A DNA stretch of 64,000 nucleotides, taken from assembly GCF_003438995.1 (NCBI RefSeq), contig NZ_QSUN01000017.1:10862-74861 (forward strand), given 5' to 3'. This document shows positions 34,283 through 42,988 of the stretch, in pieces. Numbering within the stretch: the stretch's first letter is position 1; the number at the start of each line of letters is the position of its first letter. This DNA is from Bacteroides sp. OM05-12 (GTDB lineage Bacteria > Bacteroidota > Bacteroidia > Bacteroidales > Bacteroidaceae). A model generated the notes under the pieces. The model did not search any database. It was given only the letters and a program-made list of their open reading frames with translations, and had not been told where the DNA came from. The position numbers and the translations under genes are program-made.

Positions 34283-34524
34283 GTTGGCTTACGCTCCGGT
34301 AGATGTAAGCTATCGCTCCCTTGAGCGTTAGCCATCGCCCCCTTAAGTGTCAGATGACGCTCCCTTGAGTGATTTACAAAACGACCTTTATAGTTTTTAC
34401 AAACATCAAGGCGTTTTTTAAATTCATCAGGTTGATTAGAAAAACCATAAGGACGATTGTAAATAAAGATACGGTCGATTGCCAACAAACTCCTATCGTT
34501 TGTAATCAATCGACCGTATCTTCA
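34283..34524. repeat. 22-bp-period tandem array (11 degenerate units)
   Basis: Eleven consecutive 22-bp units run from 34283 to 34524. The early units share a TCGCTCCCTTGAG core. The later ones drift to ACAAACATCARG and then to AAGATACGGTCGATT. The last three units form a palindromic block: GATACGGTCGATTG and its exact complement CAATCGACCGTATC enclose ACAAAC-TCCTATC-GTTTGT. The array ends 36 bp from the stop codon of the TPR-AraC gene. It is not coding, because the period is not a multiple of three and units accept single-base changes at every position. Confidence 0.8.
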
Positions 34525-34560
34525 TTAGACTGAAACGAATGAATAGAATGAGAAAAAAGC

Positions 34561-36294
34561 CTAAACTTGTCCTTGTTTCAAAATGTCCCAATATTGAGAA
34601 GGGGTCATACCGATTTTTTTCTTAAACAGACTATGGAAGGTACTCATATTAGAAAAGCCGGAAGCTACCGCTATTGCCTGAAGTGTATAGTTATCAAACT
34701 GTTTCATCAAATAAATAGCGTGTTCTATACGAAGTCCGTTAAGATATTCATTTAATCTAGTTCCGGTACTCTCCTGAATAATTTCGGCAAAACGATTTTT
34801 ATTAACATGGATCAATTGTGCCAAGTCGTCTCTGGAGAGAGTTGAATTCAAATACAATTTCTCATCTAAAATCAACTGATTCAGTTCATTAAACAGACGT
34901 TGATTATCAGAAACCCTGTCGTCACATAAATCGCAGGCAGCATCTTTTCCCGAACTATCAGCATCTTGCTCTAATTGTTGAAGAAGCTCAATATTACGTT
35001 TTCTTTCTATTTGGAGTTTCTGCTGAGAGTCAAGCAGTTCGTCAACATTCTTTGCCAATACTAAGTTTTTCCCATGTACAACGCGCGTATGGATGTACAT
35101 ACGCCACAGAAGTAAGATCAATAATAATATAACAATGGACATGGAAACTAAAACGATTTTACGTATTCTCAAATTTGCACCTTGCTCCTGCAACTGCATA
35201 TCTTTCTCATTTGTTTCATAAATAGTCGCCATCTCCAACGCCTCACAATTCTTTGCGCTCACATAAATGCTATCCGCTATATTGCTTATCCGCTTTTGAG
35301 TATCAAAAGCCATCCGGTAATTTCCCATGCCCTGATAAGCATCCCTGTTTTCTTTCAAAAGAATAAGGAATTGCTCATTCAACGTATCACCATCGACAAC
35401 AAGAGTCCGCTCCAACTCCTTATTATTGGACAAAACATCCGAGTTTCTTCCCACTTTTAACAGATAAGGATTAGCTTCCGTTCTGCCTTCATCGGTCATT
35501 GCAAAACTCGTTTGCAAAAAGCGTAGGAAGTAACTTTCTGCAGATTTCTTATCACCAGCCAAAATATATGCATAAGCCATCTTGCTATACAGATAACCAT
35601 ACTGACGATCAATATAACTTTCCGGCGGACCTTCCATTCCGGCAAGACGAGCTATTAATTCTCTCCGTATCTCTCCTATTTCGATGGCTTTTTCCAATAA
35701 ATGATTATCCATATAAGCCGTCATTAAGGTCCCATAGAAATAAGAAAGCATGGATAACTCACGGGGATTGTTACTCCCTTTCAATAAGTCTATTGCCTTT
35801 TGATAATAAAGATAACTATCATCTAAAAGCCCCATTTGCTTTTTAACGTCTCCTATCACCGAAAAAAGATTGGCTTCTACGGAAAGATTCCGATATTTAT
35901 GCGCTATTTCCCCTCCTTTCACTGCAAAATTTATCGCTTCTTCATAGTTACTCAAAGAGACCGAGTAGATGGCAATTTGCATATAGGCATCAAGCCCTCT
36001 TTCCGGATTCAACTCTACTTCTTCTGATTCCAAAACCCGTTTCGCATACTTCAATGCCAAACGATTCATTTTTAATCCGTCATACGAAACCTGCCGCAAT
36101 GTATTTATATCAAAATCACTCAACCGTTTTTCCTGCTCAACTTTATCAATCAGAGTTAAAGCCCCTCTGGGATTAGAGATACTCATTTCTCTTAATCGTT
36201 CAAAGGTCAATAAGCTATCCGGAACTTCAGCAGCTTTCGCCAATGAACAGACCAGACCTTGCAAGCAGAAAAAGAATATAAATAAACACCTCAT
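34561..36294 (-). CDS. TPR - transmembrane - AraC-type HTH regulator (copy 1)
   Basis: A 577-residue membrane-bound transcription regulator. A signal peptide (about 1-22) precedes a periplasmic tetratricopeptide-like helical region (about 30-370, e.g. NYEEAINFAVKGGEIAHKY and DDSYLYYQKAIDLL). One transmembrane helix follows at about 380-400 (VSMSIVILLLILLLWRMY), then a coiled-coil linker and a C-terminal AraC double HTH (about 470-575, with LSRDDLAQLIHVNKNRFAEI and the closing KKKIGMTPSQYWDIL). Signal, ligand and targets are unknown. A close paralogue with the same architecture is at 59386-61134. It has its own -7 element (36340-36347). Confidence 0.82.
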   Translation of the reverse strand: MRCLFIFFFCLQGLVCSLAKAAEVPDSLLTFERLREMSISNPRGALTLIDKVEQEKRLSDFDINTLRQVSYDGLKMNRLALKYAKRVLESEEVELNPERGLDAYMQIAIYSVSLSNYEEAINFAVKGGEIAHKYRNLSVEANLFSVIGDVKKQMGLLDDSYLYYQKAIDLLKGSNNPRELSMLSYFYGTLMTAYMDNHLLEKAIEIGEIRRELIARLAGMEGPPESYIDRQYGYLYSKMAYAYILAGDKKSAESYFLRFLQTSFAMTDEGRTEANPYLLKVGRNSDVLSNNKELERTLVVDGDTLNEQFLILLKENRDAYQGMGNYRMAFDTQKRISNIADSIYVSAKNCEALEMATIYETNEKDMQLQEQGANLRIRKIVLVSMSIVILLLILLLWRMYIHTRVVHGKNLVLAKNVDELLDSQQKLQIERKRNIELLQQLEQDADSSGKDAACDLCDDRVSDNQRLFNELNQLILDEKLYLNSTLSRDDLAQLIHVNKNRFAEIIQESTGTRLNEYLNGLRIEHAIYLMKQFDNYTLQAIAVASGFSNMSTFHSLFKKKIGMTPSQYWDILKQGQV

Positions 36295-36339
36295 TCTTTC
36301 TTATAATATAAATGTCATTACATAATAAAGATAACTTAC

Positions 36340-36347
36340 CAAAGTTA
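36340..36347 (-). promoter_or_regulatory. -7 element of the TPR-AraC gene
   Basis: The minus strand reads TAACTTTG (TAnnTTTG), 45 nt before the ATG at 36294, in the gap after the PAP2 gene. Confidence 0.5.
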
Positions 36348-36361
36348 TATATCTTACTAAA

Positions 36362-36985
36362 TTAATAGGCTACGAGCGCCGGCTTTTCTTTCGGAAAAAT
36401 CAAACGGCTCAACCACTTATTTACATAGATATTGGCTACTGCACAACCGGCACCAATAACAGCTCCTCCCAAAACATCCGACGGATAATGCACTCCTTGG
36501 TTCATACGGGCAAAACTAACCGAACAAGCCCAAAAGGCGGAAGGAGCAATGACATACCACTTAGGATATCTGATACTAAGCGAAGTAGCCAAAGAGAAAG
36601 CAGCCGCTGTATGTGCCGACGGAAATGAAGCACTAGAAGGAAAGTCCCTTTGCACAATCTGGTCAGGATAACGCTCAAAAGGGCGACGACGGTCAACCGC
36701 ATATTTCACTCCATACGATATGACGGCAGCTTCTATCACACTCGTACCTACATATACAGCATCTTTCAACGTTTTTTGGTCTTTACTTATCAATCCGTAA
36801 ATACCCAAGGCAACGGGTACTCCCACACTTACGTAAGGAGCGGATTTAGAGAATGCCTTACTATATCCCCGAACAAAGCCTCCATCCAGCCCATTAATTT
36901 TCTTCAAGACATTTATGTCACAATTCTGAGCAGAGAAATTAATGGCCAGACACAGCAGCAGACAGCAAGAAAATATTCTTTTCAT
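36362..36985 (-). CDS. PAP2 superfamily phosphatase
   Basis: A 207-residue membrane-associated phosphatase of the type 2 phosphatidic acid phosphatase family, which acts on lipid phosphates or undecaprenyl pyrophosphate at the envelope. The three family motifs are present: KYAVDRRRPF (motif 1, about 95-104), FPSAHTAAA (motif 2, about 118-126) and ARMNQGVHYPSDV (motif 3, about 157-169). A signal peptide-like N-terminus (1-19) precedes three to four hydrophobic segments. The substrate cannot be read from sequence. A Shine-Dalgarno AAGGA is adjacent to the ATG and a TATCTTTG -7 element lies 23 nt upstream. Confidence 0.87.
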   Translation of the reverse strand: MKRIFSCCLLLCLAINFSAQNCDINVLKKINGLDGGFVRGYSKAFSKSAPYVSVGVPVALGIYGLISKDQKTLKDAVYVGTSVIEAAVISYGVKYAVDRRRPFERYPDQIVQRDFPSSASFPSAHTAAAFSLATSLSIRYPKWYVIAPSAFWACSVSFARMNQGVHYPSDVLGGAVIGAGCAVANIYVNKWLSRLIFPKEKPALVAY

Positions 36986-37007
36986 TCCTTTTTCAAATAA
37001 TTTATGG

Positions 37008-37015
37008 CAAAGATA
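37008..37015 (-). promoter_or_regulatory. -7 element of the PAP2 gene
   Basis: The minus strand reads TATCTTTG (TAnnTTTG), 23 nt before ATG 36985. Confidence 0.55.
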
Positions 37016-37068
37016 GTCGTTTTTCTATTAAAAGAAGCAGATTATCAACATCAACAATGAATTATTTG

Positions 37069-37076
37069 TATATTTG
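37069..37076 (+). promoter_or_regulatory. -7 element of the Cys-rich AraC gene
   Basis: TATATTTG fits TAnnTTTG, 24 nt before ATG 37101. The in-frame TTG at 37074 is the end of this element and so is not the start. Confidence 0.5.
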
Positions 37077-37100
37077 CAAACCAATATTCACTCTTTTGAA

Positions 37101-37958
37101 ATGACAGATCAAGTATCTTGCAAAATAAAAACACATTGCGACGAATGCCCCAAGTCTTGTGAAAATGTAATAACTCTACTTTCATGGACAAAAGGACAGC
37201 ATGTACCTGCCAACAAATGTGAACAAAACTACATGATATTTCTTACGAAAGGAACATTGCTGGTAAATAGTAAGGAGTATGCCGGTACTACTATCTACGA
37301 AAACCACTTTATATTGCAAGCTATCGGTTCCAAGATTGAAATGCTCGCCATGACTGATGTAGAGGTTATCATCTACAGATTTAATGAACCTCATTATATA
37401 TGCGAAACCAGATATAAAAAAGCAATCGAGAACGCCGAGGCTCCGTTAATCTATTCCCCATTAAAAATGGTTCCTGCCCTGACACAATACTTGGAAGGTA
37501 TGAAACTCTATATAGCCGACCAGATGATATGCAAAGACTTTTTTGACATCAAACAGAAAGAGCTCAACTTCATCTTAAACTGCTATTACTCTTTGCAGGA
37601 TTTATATACTTTATATGCTCCTATATCCGCATATACAAATAGCCTTCACTACTTTGTTATGCAAAACTATAATAAGGTAAAAACAGTAGAAGAACTGGCA
37701 CACTTGGGAGGTTATAGCATCACTACGTTCCGAAGAATGTTCAAAAACCTGTTCAATGAACCTGCTTATGAGTGGATATTGAGACAAAAACGGAATGGTA
37801 TTATGGAAGATTTGCTGCAAACCGGACTTACCATCAGTGAGATCAGCAGCAAATACGGTTTTGACTCTCTACCGCATTTCTCCAATTTCTGCAAGACTTG
37901 TTTCGGAAGCTCGCCGCGTACTATCCGCAAGCAAAGACAAGAGATCAAAAAAATATAA
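37101..37958 (+). CDS. AraC family regulator with N-terminal cysteine cluster
   Basis: A 285-residue regulator. The N-terminus contains four closely spaced cysteines (SCKIKTHCDECPKSCENV, spacing C-x5-C-x2-C-x3-C), then a cupin/CRP-like sensor core (FLTKGTLLVNSKEYAG). The C-terminal ~100 residues form the AraC double HTH (TVEELAHLGGYSITTFRRMF and the closing FCKTCFGSSPRTIRKQ). The cysteines could bind a metal or respond to redox; this is inference. It lies 176 bp upstream of a fimbrillin gene in the same direction but is separated from it by a terminator and a new promoter, so it may regulate rather than be co-transcribed with it. Confidence 0.82.
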   Translation: MTDQVSCKIKTHCDECPKSCENVITLLSWTKGQHVPANKCEQNYMIFLTKGTLLVNSKEYAGTTIYENHFILQAIGSKIEMLAMTDVEVIIYRFNEPHYICETRYKKAIENAEAPLIYSPLKMVPALTQYLEGMKLYIADQMICKDFFDIKQKELNFILNCYYSLQDLYTLYAPISAYTNSLHYFVMQNYNKVKTVEELAHLGGYSITTFRRMFKNLFNEPAYEWILRQKRNGIMEDLLQTGLTISEISSKYGFDSLPHFSNFCKTCFGSSPRTIRKQRQEIKKI

Positions 37959-37997
37959 GAACCGACTCTTTTTCAAGTCATTTCCAACCCCAAAACA

Positions 37998-38032
37998 GAG
38001 ATAAAAAAGGAAAACTTGCACTTTTTTATCTC
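37998..38032 (+). terminator. Terminator of the AraC gene
   Basis: GAGATAAAAAAG (37998-38009) pairs perfectly with CTTTTTTATCTC (38021-38032) over 12 bp with an 11-nt loop. Confidence 0.6.
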
Positions 38033-38073
38033 CATCGCTGATTATTGCAACTTTTTGGTTAATTTTAATAACG

Positions 38074-38101
38074 TTGTCAAATGTTTTTGCCTATATATTT
38101 G
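38074..38101 (+). promoter_or_regulatory. Promoter of the fimbrillin gene
   Basis: TTG at 38074-38076 and the -7 element TATATTTG at 38094-38101 precede the ATG at 38135 by about 33 nt. The spacer of 17 nt is slightly short. Confidence 0.5.
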
Positions 38102-38134
38102 CAGCAATTAATTAATCAACTAATATTTAATATT

Positions 38135-39019
38135 ATGAAAAAGTTATTATTACCGGTATTTGCTTTATTAGCATTAGCATCTTGCAACAACGAAGAAATT
38201 CAAGACATTCAAAGTAACGAACCTGTGGAAATTAAATTAAATGCAGGTTTAGTACAAACAAGAGCCGCCATCGAAAGTGATGCAGCTGGGAAATTAACAG
38301 CAGAACTCACTAAAGTTCAATTTATCAGAGCGGATGGAGCAACAGTCGATTGGACAACAGCAACCGCCGCATCTTTTACCGGAACTATAGGAACAGATGG
38401 AAAAATCACCGGATTTACAGAATATTATCCAACTGATGGAAGCAATGCAAATATAGTAGGTTATTACCCTGCAGCTACCTCAATAGCAGCCGGCAAGTTG
38501 TCAATGACAATCGATGGTTCAAATGATGTTATTTATGCCGCACCAGTTAGCGGTAGTAAAACAGTTGCAATGCCTGCAATGGCATTTAATCATAAACTTA
38601 CACAGTTTAAATTCATTGTAAAAATAGACGGTACAACTGTAACTGAAGAAGTTACGAACGTTAATGTCTCTATAAACAATGCAAATACAACCTTCGATAT
38701 GGCAATTGCAGATGGCGCAATAACAAACTTTGCTACTCCAATCAATACAATAAAAGCTATGACTAATGCAACAACAAGTGCAACTGCCAGTGAAGGAATT
38801 ATGCTTGAACCCAACCTGTCTTCTTTATCTGTTAAAATCACAGCCGATGGATATACTGAAAAAGATATAGCAATTACCCCAAATGCTTCCGAAACTAAAT
38901 TCGAGGAAGGAAAAGTATATACCATTACATTAGTACTAAGCAAAGTAAAGATTGAGGCCTCAGCTACAGTTGGACAATGGATAGATGGAACTAATCCGAA
39001 TGATTTTCCTGTCGAATAA
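38135..39019 (+). CDS. Fimbrillin family lipoprotein
   Basis: A 294-residue surface lipoprotein resembling the fimbrillin (Mfa/FimA-like) families of Bacteroidales, which build type V pili or surface fibres. The lipobox LALASC puts the lipidated Cys at about residue 17. The following EIKLNAGLVQTRA stretch is the typical N-terminal strand before the Arg-gingipain-type processing site of such pilins. Two beta-sandwich halves then follow, with AMAFNHKLTQFKFIV and the closing ATVGQWIDG, hallmarks of the family. An ATG-less extension to 38081 is not needed; MKKLLLPVFALLALASC is a standard start. No anchor or accessory pilin gene is adjacent. Transcription ends at a strong terminator. Confidence 0.8.
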   Translation: MKKLLLPVFALLALASCNNEEIQDIQSNEPVEIKLNAGLVQTRAAIESDAAGKLTAELTKVQFIRADGATVDWTTATAASFTGTIGTDGKITGFTEYYPTDGSNANIVGYYPAATSIAAGKLSMTIDGSNDVIYAAPVSGSKTVAMPAMAFNHKLTQFKFIVKIDGTTVTEEVTNVNVSINNANTTFDMAIADGAITNFATPINTIKAMTNATTSATASEGIMLEPNLSSLSVKITADGYTEKDIAITPNASETKFEEGKVYTITLVLSKVKIEASATVGQWIDGTNPNDFPVE

Positions 39020-39045
39020 GATCTATTTTATAAACTCACACGAAG

Positions 39046-39077
39046 AAAGCCAATCGCACTGATTGGCTTTTTTTATA
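39046..39077 (+). terminator. Strong intrinsic terminator of the fimbrillin gene
   Basis: AAAGCCAATC (39046-39055) and GATTGGCTTT (39061-39070) form a 10-bp stem with a 5-nt loop, followed by a T-run. Confidence 0.9.
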
Positions 39078-39113
39078 CCCCTGTAACAATTAAAGAATTA
39101 TTTCCGTAATTCC

Positions 39114-39144
39114 TTGTTTAATAAATGGATTTGCTTTACTTTTG
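39114..39144 (+). promoter_or_regulatory. Promoter of the frdCAB operon
   Basis: A -33 TTG at 39114-39116 and a -7 element TACTTTTG at 39137-39144 are separated by 20 nt, the usual Bacteroidota spacing. The leader to the frdC ATG is about 53 nt. Confidence 0.65.
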
Positions 39145-39203
39145 CAGGAATAATAGCAAGAAACTTTAGTTCTAACAATTAAATAATTTAAATTCAATCA
39201 TTT

Positions 39204-39902
39204 ATGTGGTTAAGTAATTCATCTGTAGGAAGGAAAGTGGTGATGAGTATCACTGGTATCGCACTTATCCTGTTTCTGACGTTTCACATGGCGATGAACC
39301 TTGTGGCAATCTTCTCAGAAGAAGGCTACAACATGGTTTGCGAGTTCCTTGGAGCCAACTGGTACGCACTGGTTGCTACATTGGGCCTTGCCGCTCTATT
39401 TGTCATTCACATCATCTACGCATTCTGGTTGACTATGCAAAACAGAAACGCCCGCGGTAGCGAACGATATGCTGTTGTAGAAAAACCGAAAAGTGTAGAA
39501 TGGGCTTCTCAAAACATGCTCGTACTGGGTATCATCGTTATTGCCGGTTTGGCTTTACACTTTTACAATTTCTGGTACAAGATGCAATTCTCAGAGATTA
39601 TGGGTATCCACGATGCATTTGCCAATGGTGGCATAGCACCGACAGACGGAGCAGCATTCATCCGTGAAACATTTAGCTGCCCTGTTTATGTTATCATTTA
39701 TTTAGTATGGTTTGCAGCCATCTGGTTCCATCTTACTCACGGCTTCTGGAGTGCATTGCAGACATTAGGCTGGAGCAATAAGGTTTGGTTCGAACGTTGG
39801 AAATGTATTTCTAACATCTACTCAACACTTCTCATTCTCGGATTCGCTTTAGTCGTTGTTGTTTTCTTCGCTAAATCTCTGATGTGCGGAGGCGCATGCT
39901 AA
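39204..39902 (+). CDS. frdC: Fumarate reductase / succinate dehydrogenase cytochrome b subunit
   Basis: A 232-residue di-haem membrane anchor that passes electrons between menaquinol and the FrdAB catalytic subunits in the inner membrane. Five hydrophobic segments are visible, beginning with SITGIALILFLTFHMAMNL and ending LLILGFALVVVVFFAKS. Histidines suited to haem ligation occur in FHMAMN, FVIHIIYAFW, LALHFYNFW and FHLTHGFW. This is the B-type (Wolinella-like) anchor used by Bacteroides for anaerobic fumarate respiration to succinate. The gene is first in the operon frdC-frdA-frdB. Confidence 0.93.
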   Translation: MWLSNSSVGRKVVMSITGIALILFLTFHMAMNLVAIFSEEGYNMVCEFLGANWYALVATLGLAALFVIHIIYAFWLTMQNRNARGSERYAVVEKPKSVEWASQNMLVLGIIVIAGLALHFYNFWYKMQFSEIMGIHDAFANGGIAPTDGAAFIRETFSCPVYVIIYLVWFAAIWFHLTHGFWSALQTLGWSNKVWFERWKCISNIYSTLLILGFALVVVVFFAKSLMCGGAC

Positions 39903-39938
39903 TTGTCAATTGTAAATCATTAAATAGTAAATCATATT

Positions 39939-41882
39939 ATGACTAAGATAGATTCAAAGATTCCTGAAGGCCCGTTGGCTGAGAAATGGACAAACTATAA
40001 AGCTCATCAAAAGCTCGTTAACCCGGCAAACAAACGCCGTCTGGACATTATCGTTGTTGGTACCGGTCTTGCAGGTGCATCTGCTGCCGCTTCACTTGGC
40101 GCACTGGGTTTCAAAGTGTTAAACTTCTGCATTCAAGATTCTCCCCGCCGTGCTCACTCCATCGCAGCACAAGGAGGTATCAATGCCGCAAAGAATTATC
40201 CTAATGATGGTGACTCTGTTTACCGTCTTTTCTACGATACAATTAAAGGTGGTGACTACCGTGCACGCGAAGCAAACGTTTATCGTTTGGCTGAGGTTTC
40301 CAATGCTATCATTGACCAATGCGTTGCACAAGGTGTTCCCTTCGCTCGCGAATACGGTGGCTTACTTGACAACCGTTCTTTCGGTGGTGCTCAGGTATCA
40401 CGTACATTCTACGCCCGCGGTCAAACCGGACAGCAGTTACTTCTTGGAGCATACTCAGCATTGAGCCGCCAAGTACAATTGGGCAACGTTAAGTTATTCA
40501 CTCGCTATGAAATGCTCGACGTGGTTATCATCGAAGGACGTGCACGCGGTATTATCGCCCGTAACCTTGTAACCGGCAATATCGAACGCTTCTCTGCTCA
40601 TGCAGTGGTTATCGGTACCGGTGGTTATGGAAATACTTTCTTCCTGTCAACCAACGCTATGGGCTGTAACGGCTCTGCTGCTATGCAATGCTACCGCAAA
40701 GGTGCTTACTTTGCCAACCCATGTTTCGCGCAGATTCACCCGACTTGTATTCCTGTACACGGCGACAAGCAGTCTAAATTGACGTTGATGTCCGAATCTC
40801 TTCGTAATGACGGACGCATCTGGGTTCCAAAGAAACTGGAAGATGCCAAAGCATTGCAAGCTGGTAAACTTAAACCGACAGAGATTAAGGAAGAAGACCG
40901 TGATTATTACTTGGAACGTCGCTATCCGGCATTCGGCAACTTGGTTCCTCGTGACGTTGCTTCCCGTGCGGCTAAAGAACGTTGCGATAAAGGATATGGC
41001 GTGAACAACACAGGTCTTGCTGTTTATCTTGACTTCTCAGAGGCTATCGGTCGTTTGGGTGAAGATGTGGTAAGAGCACGTTACGGTAACCTCTTCGATA
41101 TGTATGAAGAAATTACGGACGAGAACCCTTATAAGACTCCGATGATGATATTCCCTGCTATCCACTACACAATGGGTGGTATTTGGGTTGACTATGAACT
41201 GATGACTTCCATCCCCGGACTGTTTGCTATCGGTGAAGCAAACTTCTCCGATCACGGTGCTAACCGTTTAGGAGCATCTGCGTTGATGCAAGGTTTGGCA
41301 GACGGATATTTCGTATTACCTTATACTATACAAAACTATCTTGCCGATCAGATTCAGGTGTCACGTTTCTCAACCGATCTTCCTGAATTTGCAGAGGCAG
41401 AAAAGGCCGTTAATGATAAGATTGCCCGTTTGATGAGTATCAAGGGTAAACATTCTGTTGACTCTATCCATAAAAAGCTCGGACACATTATGTGGGACTT
41501 CGTTGGTATGGGACGTACAAAGGAATCTTTGGAAACAGCTTTAGTACAACTGAAAGAGGTTAAAAAAGAATTCTGGAGCGATGTTCGCATACCGGGTGAA
41601 GCTAACACACTAAATGTTGAACTTGAAAAGGCTCTTCGTCTTGCAGATTTCATTGAAATCGGTGAGCTAATGGCTTATGACGGTTTGAACCGTAACGAAT
41701 CTTGTGGCGGACACTTCCGTGAAGAATACCAAACTCCGGAAGGCGAAGCTCTTCGTGATGATGCCAACTACTCTTATGTAGCTTGTTGGAAATATACCGG
41801 CGAAGATTCTAAACCGGAATTAATTAAGGAAGACTTGAACTATGAATTCACCAAAGTTCAAACACGTAATTACAAATCTTAA
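39939..41882 (+). CDS. frdA: Fumarate reductase / succinate dehydrogenase flavoprotein subunit
   Basis: A 647-residue cytoplasmic catalytic subunit reducing fumarate to succinate with a covalent FAD. The dinucleotide-binding motif [16 protein letters not shown] lies at about 35-50. The FAD-linking histidine is in [16 protein letters not shown] (about 71). Active-site segments include HPTCIPVHG and the HTMGG-like [11 protein letters not shown]. The C-terminal part ([18 protein letters not shown]) is the usual capping region. It is 36 bp from frdC and 15 bp from frdB, so all three form one operon. Confidence 0.95.
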   Translation: MTKIDSKIPEGPLAEKWTNYKAHQKLVNPANKRRLDIIVVGTGLAGASAAASLGALGFKVLNFCIQDSPRRAHSIAAQGGINAAKNYPNDGDSVYRLFYDTIKGGDYRAREANVYRLAEVSNAIIDQCVAQGVPFAREYGGLLDNRSFGGAQVSRTFYARGQTGQQLLLGAYSALSRQVQLGNVKLFTRYEMLDVVIIEGRARGIIARNLVTGNIERFSAHAVVIGTGGYGNTFFLSTNAMGCNGSAAMQCYRKGAYFANPCFAQIHPTCIPVHGDKQSKLTLMSESLRNDGRIWVPKKLEDAKALQAGKLKPTEIKEEDRDYYLERRYPAFGNLVPRDVASRAAKERCDKGYGVNNTGLAVYLDFSEAIGRLGEDVVRARYGNLFDMYEEITDENPYKTPMMIFPAIHYTMGGIWVDYELMTSIPGLFAIGEANFSDHGANRLGASALMQGLADGYFVLPYTIQNYLADQIQVSRFSTDLPEFAEAEKAVNDKIARLMSIKGKHSVDSIHKKLGHIMWDFVGMGRTKESLETALVQLKEVKKEFWSDVRIPGEANTLNVELEKALRLADFIEIGELMAYDGLNRNESCGGHFREEYQTPEGEALRDDANYSYVACWKYTGEDSKPELIKEDLNYEFTKVQTRNYKS

Positions 41883-41897
41883 TAAACAGAGCAGACA

Positions 41898-42653
41898 ATG
41901 GATAAAAATATAAGTTTCACGCTTAAAGTATGGCGTCAGAGAGGCCCGAAAGAAAAAGGTGCTTTTGAAACATACCAAATGAAAGATATTCCGGGCGATA
42001 CTTCATTCCTTGAAACGCTGGATATCTTAAACGAACAGCTTATCAACGAAGGTAAAGAACCTATCGTATTTGATCACGATTGCCGCGAAGGTATCTGTGG
42101 TATGTGTTCTCTTTATGTGAACGGACACCCACACGGACCGGCAACAGGCGCTACAACCTGTCAACTTTACATACGCCGTTTCAAAGATGGAGATACGATT
42201 ACAGTTGAGCCATGGCGTTCTGCCGGTTTCCCTGTTATCCGCGACTTGATGGTAGACCGTAATGCATTCGATAAGATCCAACAAGCCGGAGGTTATGTAT
42301 CTATCAATACCGGAGGTATTCCTGATGCAAACTCTATCGCTATTCCCAAGCCGATAGCTGAAGAAGCAATGGACGCTGCCGCTTGTATTGGTTGCGGTGC
42401 TTGTGTAGCAGCTTGTAAGAATGGCTCTGCAATGCTATTTGTTTCTGCAAAGGTTAGCCAGCTGGCTCTTCTTCCTCAAGGAAAAGTGGAAGGCGCACGC
42501 CGTGCAAAGGCTATGCTTGCAAAGATGGACGAACTTGGTTTCGGTAACTGTACTAACACAAGAGCTTGCGAAGCAGAATGCCCGAAGTGTGTTTCTATCA
42601 GCAACATCGCTCGTCTCAACCGCGAATTCATCAAAGCTAAATTAAAAGATTAA
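41898..42653 (+). CDS. frdB: Fumarate reductase / succinate dehydrogenase iron-sulfur subunit
   Basis: A 251-residue electron-transfer subunit linking FrdA to FrdC. The three clusters are recognisable: [2Fe-2S] cysteines in [17 protein letters not shown] with the fourth in GATTCQLY, [4Fe-4S] in [13 protein letters not shown] (about 163-174), and the [3Fe-4S]/[4Fe-4S] region [17 protein letters not shown] (about 217-233). Length and order match the B-type enzyme. It is the last gene of the operon, with a terminator starting 18 bp after its stop. Confidence 0.95.
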   Translation: MDKNISFTLKVWRQRGPKEKGAFETYQMKDIPGDTSFLETLDILNEQLINEGKEPIVFDHDCREGICGMCSLYVNGHPHGPATGATTCQLYIRRFKDGDTITVEPWRSAGFPVIRDLMVDRNAFDKIQQAGGYVSINTGGIPDANSIAIPKPIAEEAMDAAACIGCGACVAACKNGSAMLFVSAKVSQLALLPQGKVEGARRAKAMLAKMDELGFGNCTNTRACEAECPKCVSISNIARLNREFIKAKLKD

Positions 42654-42671
42654 TAGTCCTTTGATATAATA

Positions 42672-42713
42672 AAGAAGGTGGGTTCTTATCGCAGAATCCA
42701 CCTTTCTTTTATT
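42672..42713 (+). terminator. Terminator of frdCAB
   Basis: AAGAAGGTGGGTTCT (42672-42686) pairs with AGAATCCACCTTTCTT (42693-42708) with G-U and one mismatch allowed, followed by TTATTTT. Confidence 0.75.
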
Positions 42714-42767
42714 TTATAAGTTTACTTATTCAAACCATACCCCACTATCCAAAAGGCTTGCCGAATT

Positions 42768-42923
42768 AGCTATCGCTTCCTGACAAACTAGCTCGTTTCT
42801 CTCAAGTAACTGCCTATCTCATATAATGTGCAACAAGTCTTTCACAACTGTGCAAATCCTCTTTCACATATTGTGAAAGATGTCTTTCATATATTGTGAA
42901 AAAGGAAGTTTTACATCGGGCAA
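42768..42923. repeat. 22/23-bp-period tandem array (7 units, partly palindromic)
   Basis: Units start at 42768, 42790, 42812, 42834, 42856, 42878 and 42901; five are 22 bp and the last two are 23 bp. Units 4-6 share CTTTCACA...TGTGAAA, so each is itself palindromic (TTTCACA-TAT-TGTGAAA in unit 5). The first unit's AGCTATCGCTTCCT resembles the AGCTATCGCTCCCT of the 34-kb array. It lies in the 335-bp gap between the convergent frdB and CE8 genes. Confidence 0.7.
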
Positions 42924-42988
42924 CAGTTACCTTCCTTGAGCCGGAAGATAACTCCGCCCGAAGCGGGAGATATATGTATTAGCTCCGC

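Noticed and set aside
34273..34509. Minus-strand open frame of 78 codons over the 34-kb array
   Set aside because: It is made of 22-bp repeats, a period that shifts the reading frame each unit, and the product has no protein-like conservation between units.
34283..34524. CRISPR array
   Set aside because: Units are contiguous and degenerate with no constant repeat plus unique spacer, and no cas genes are in the window.
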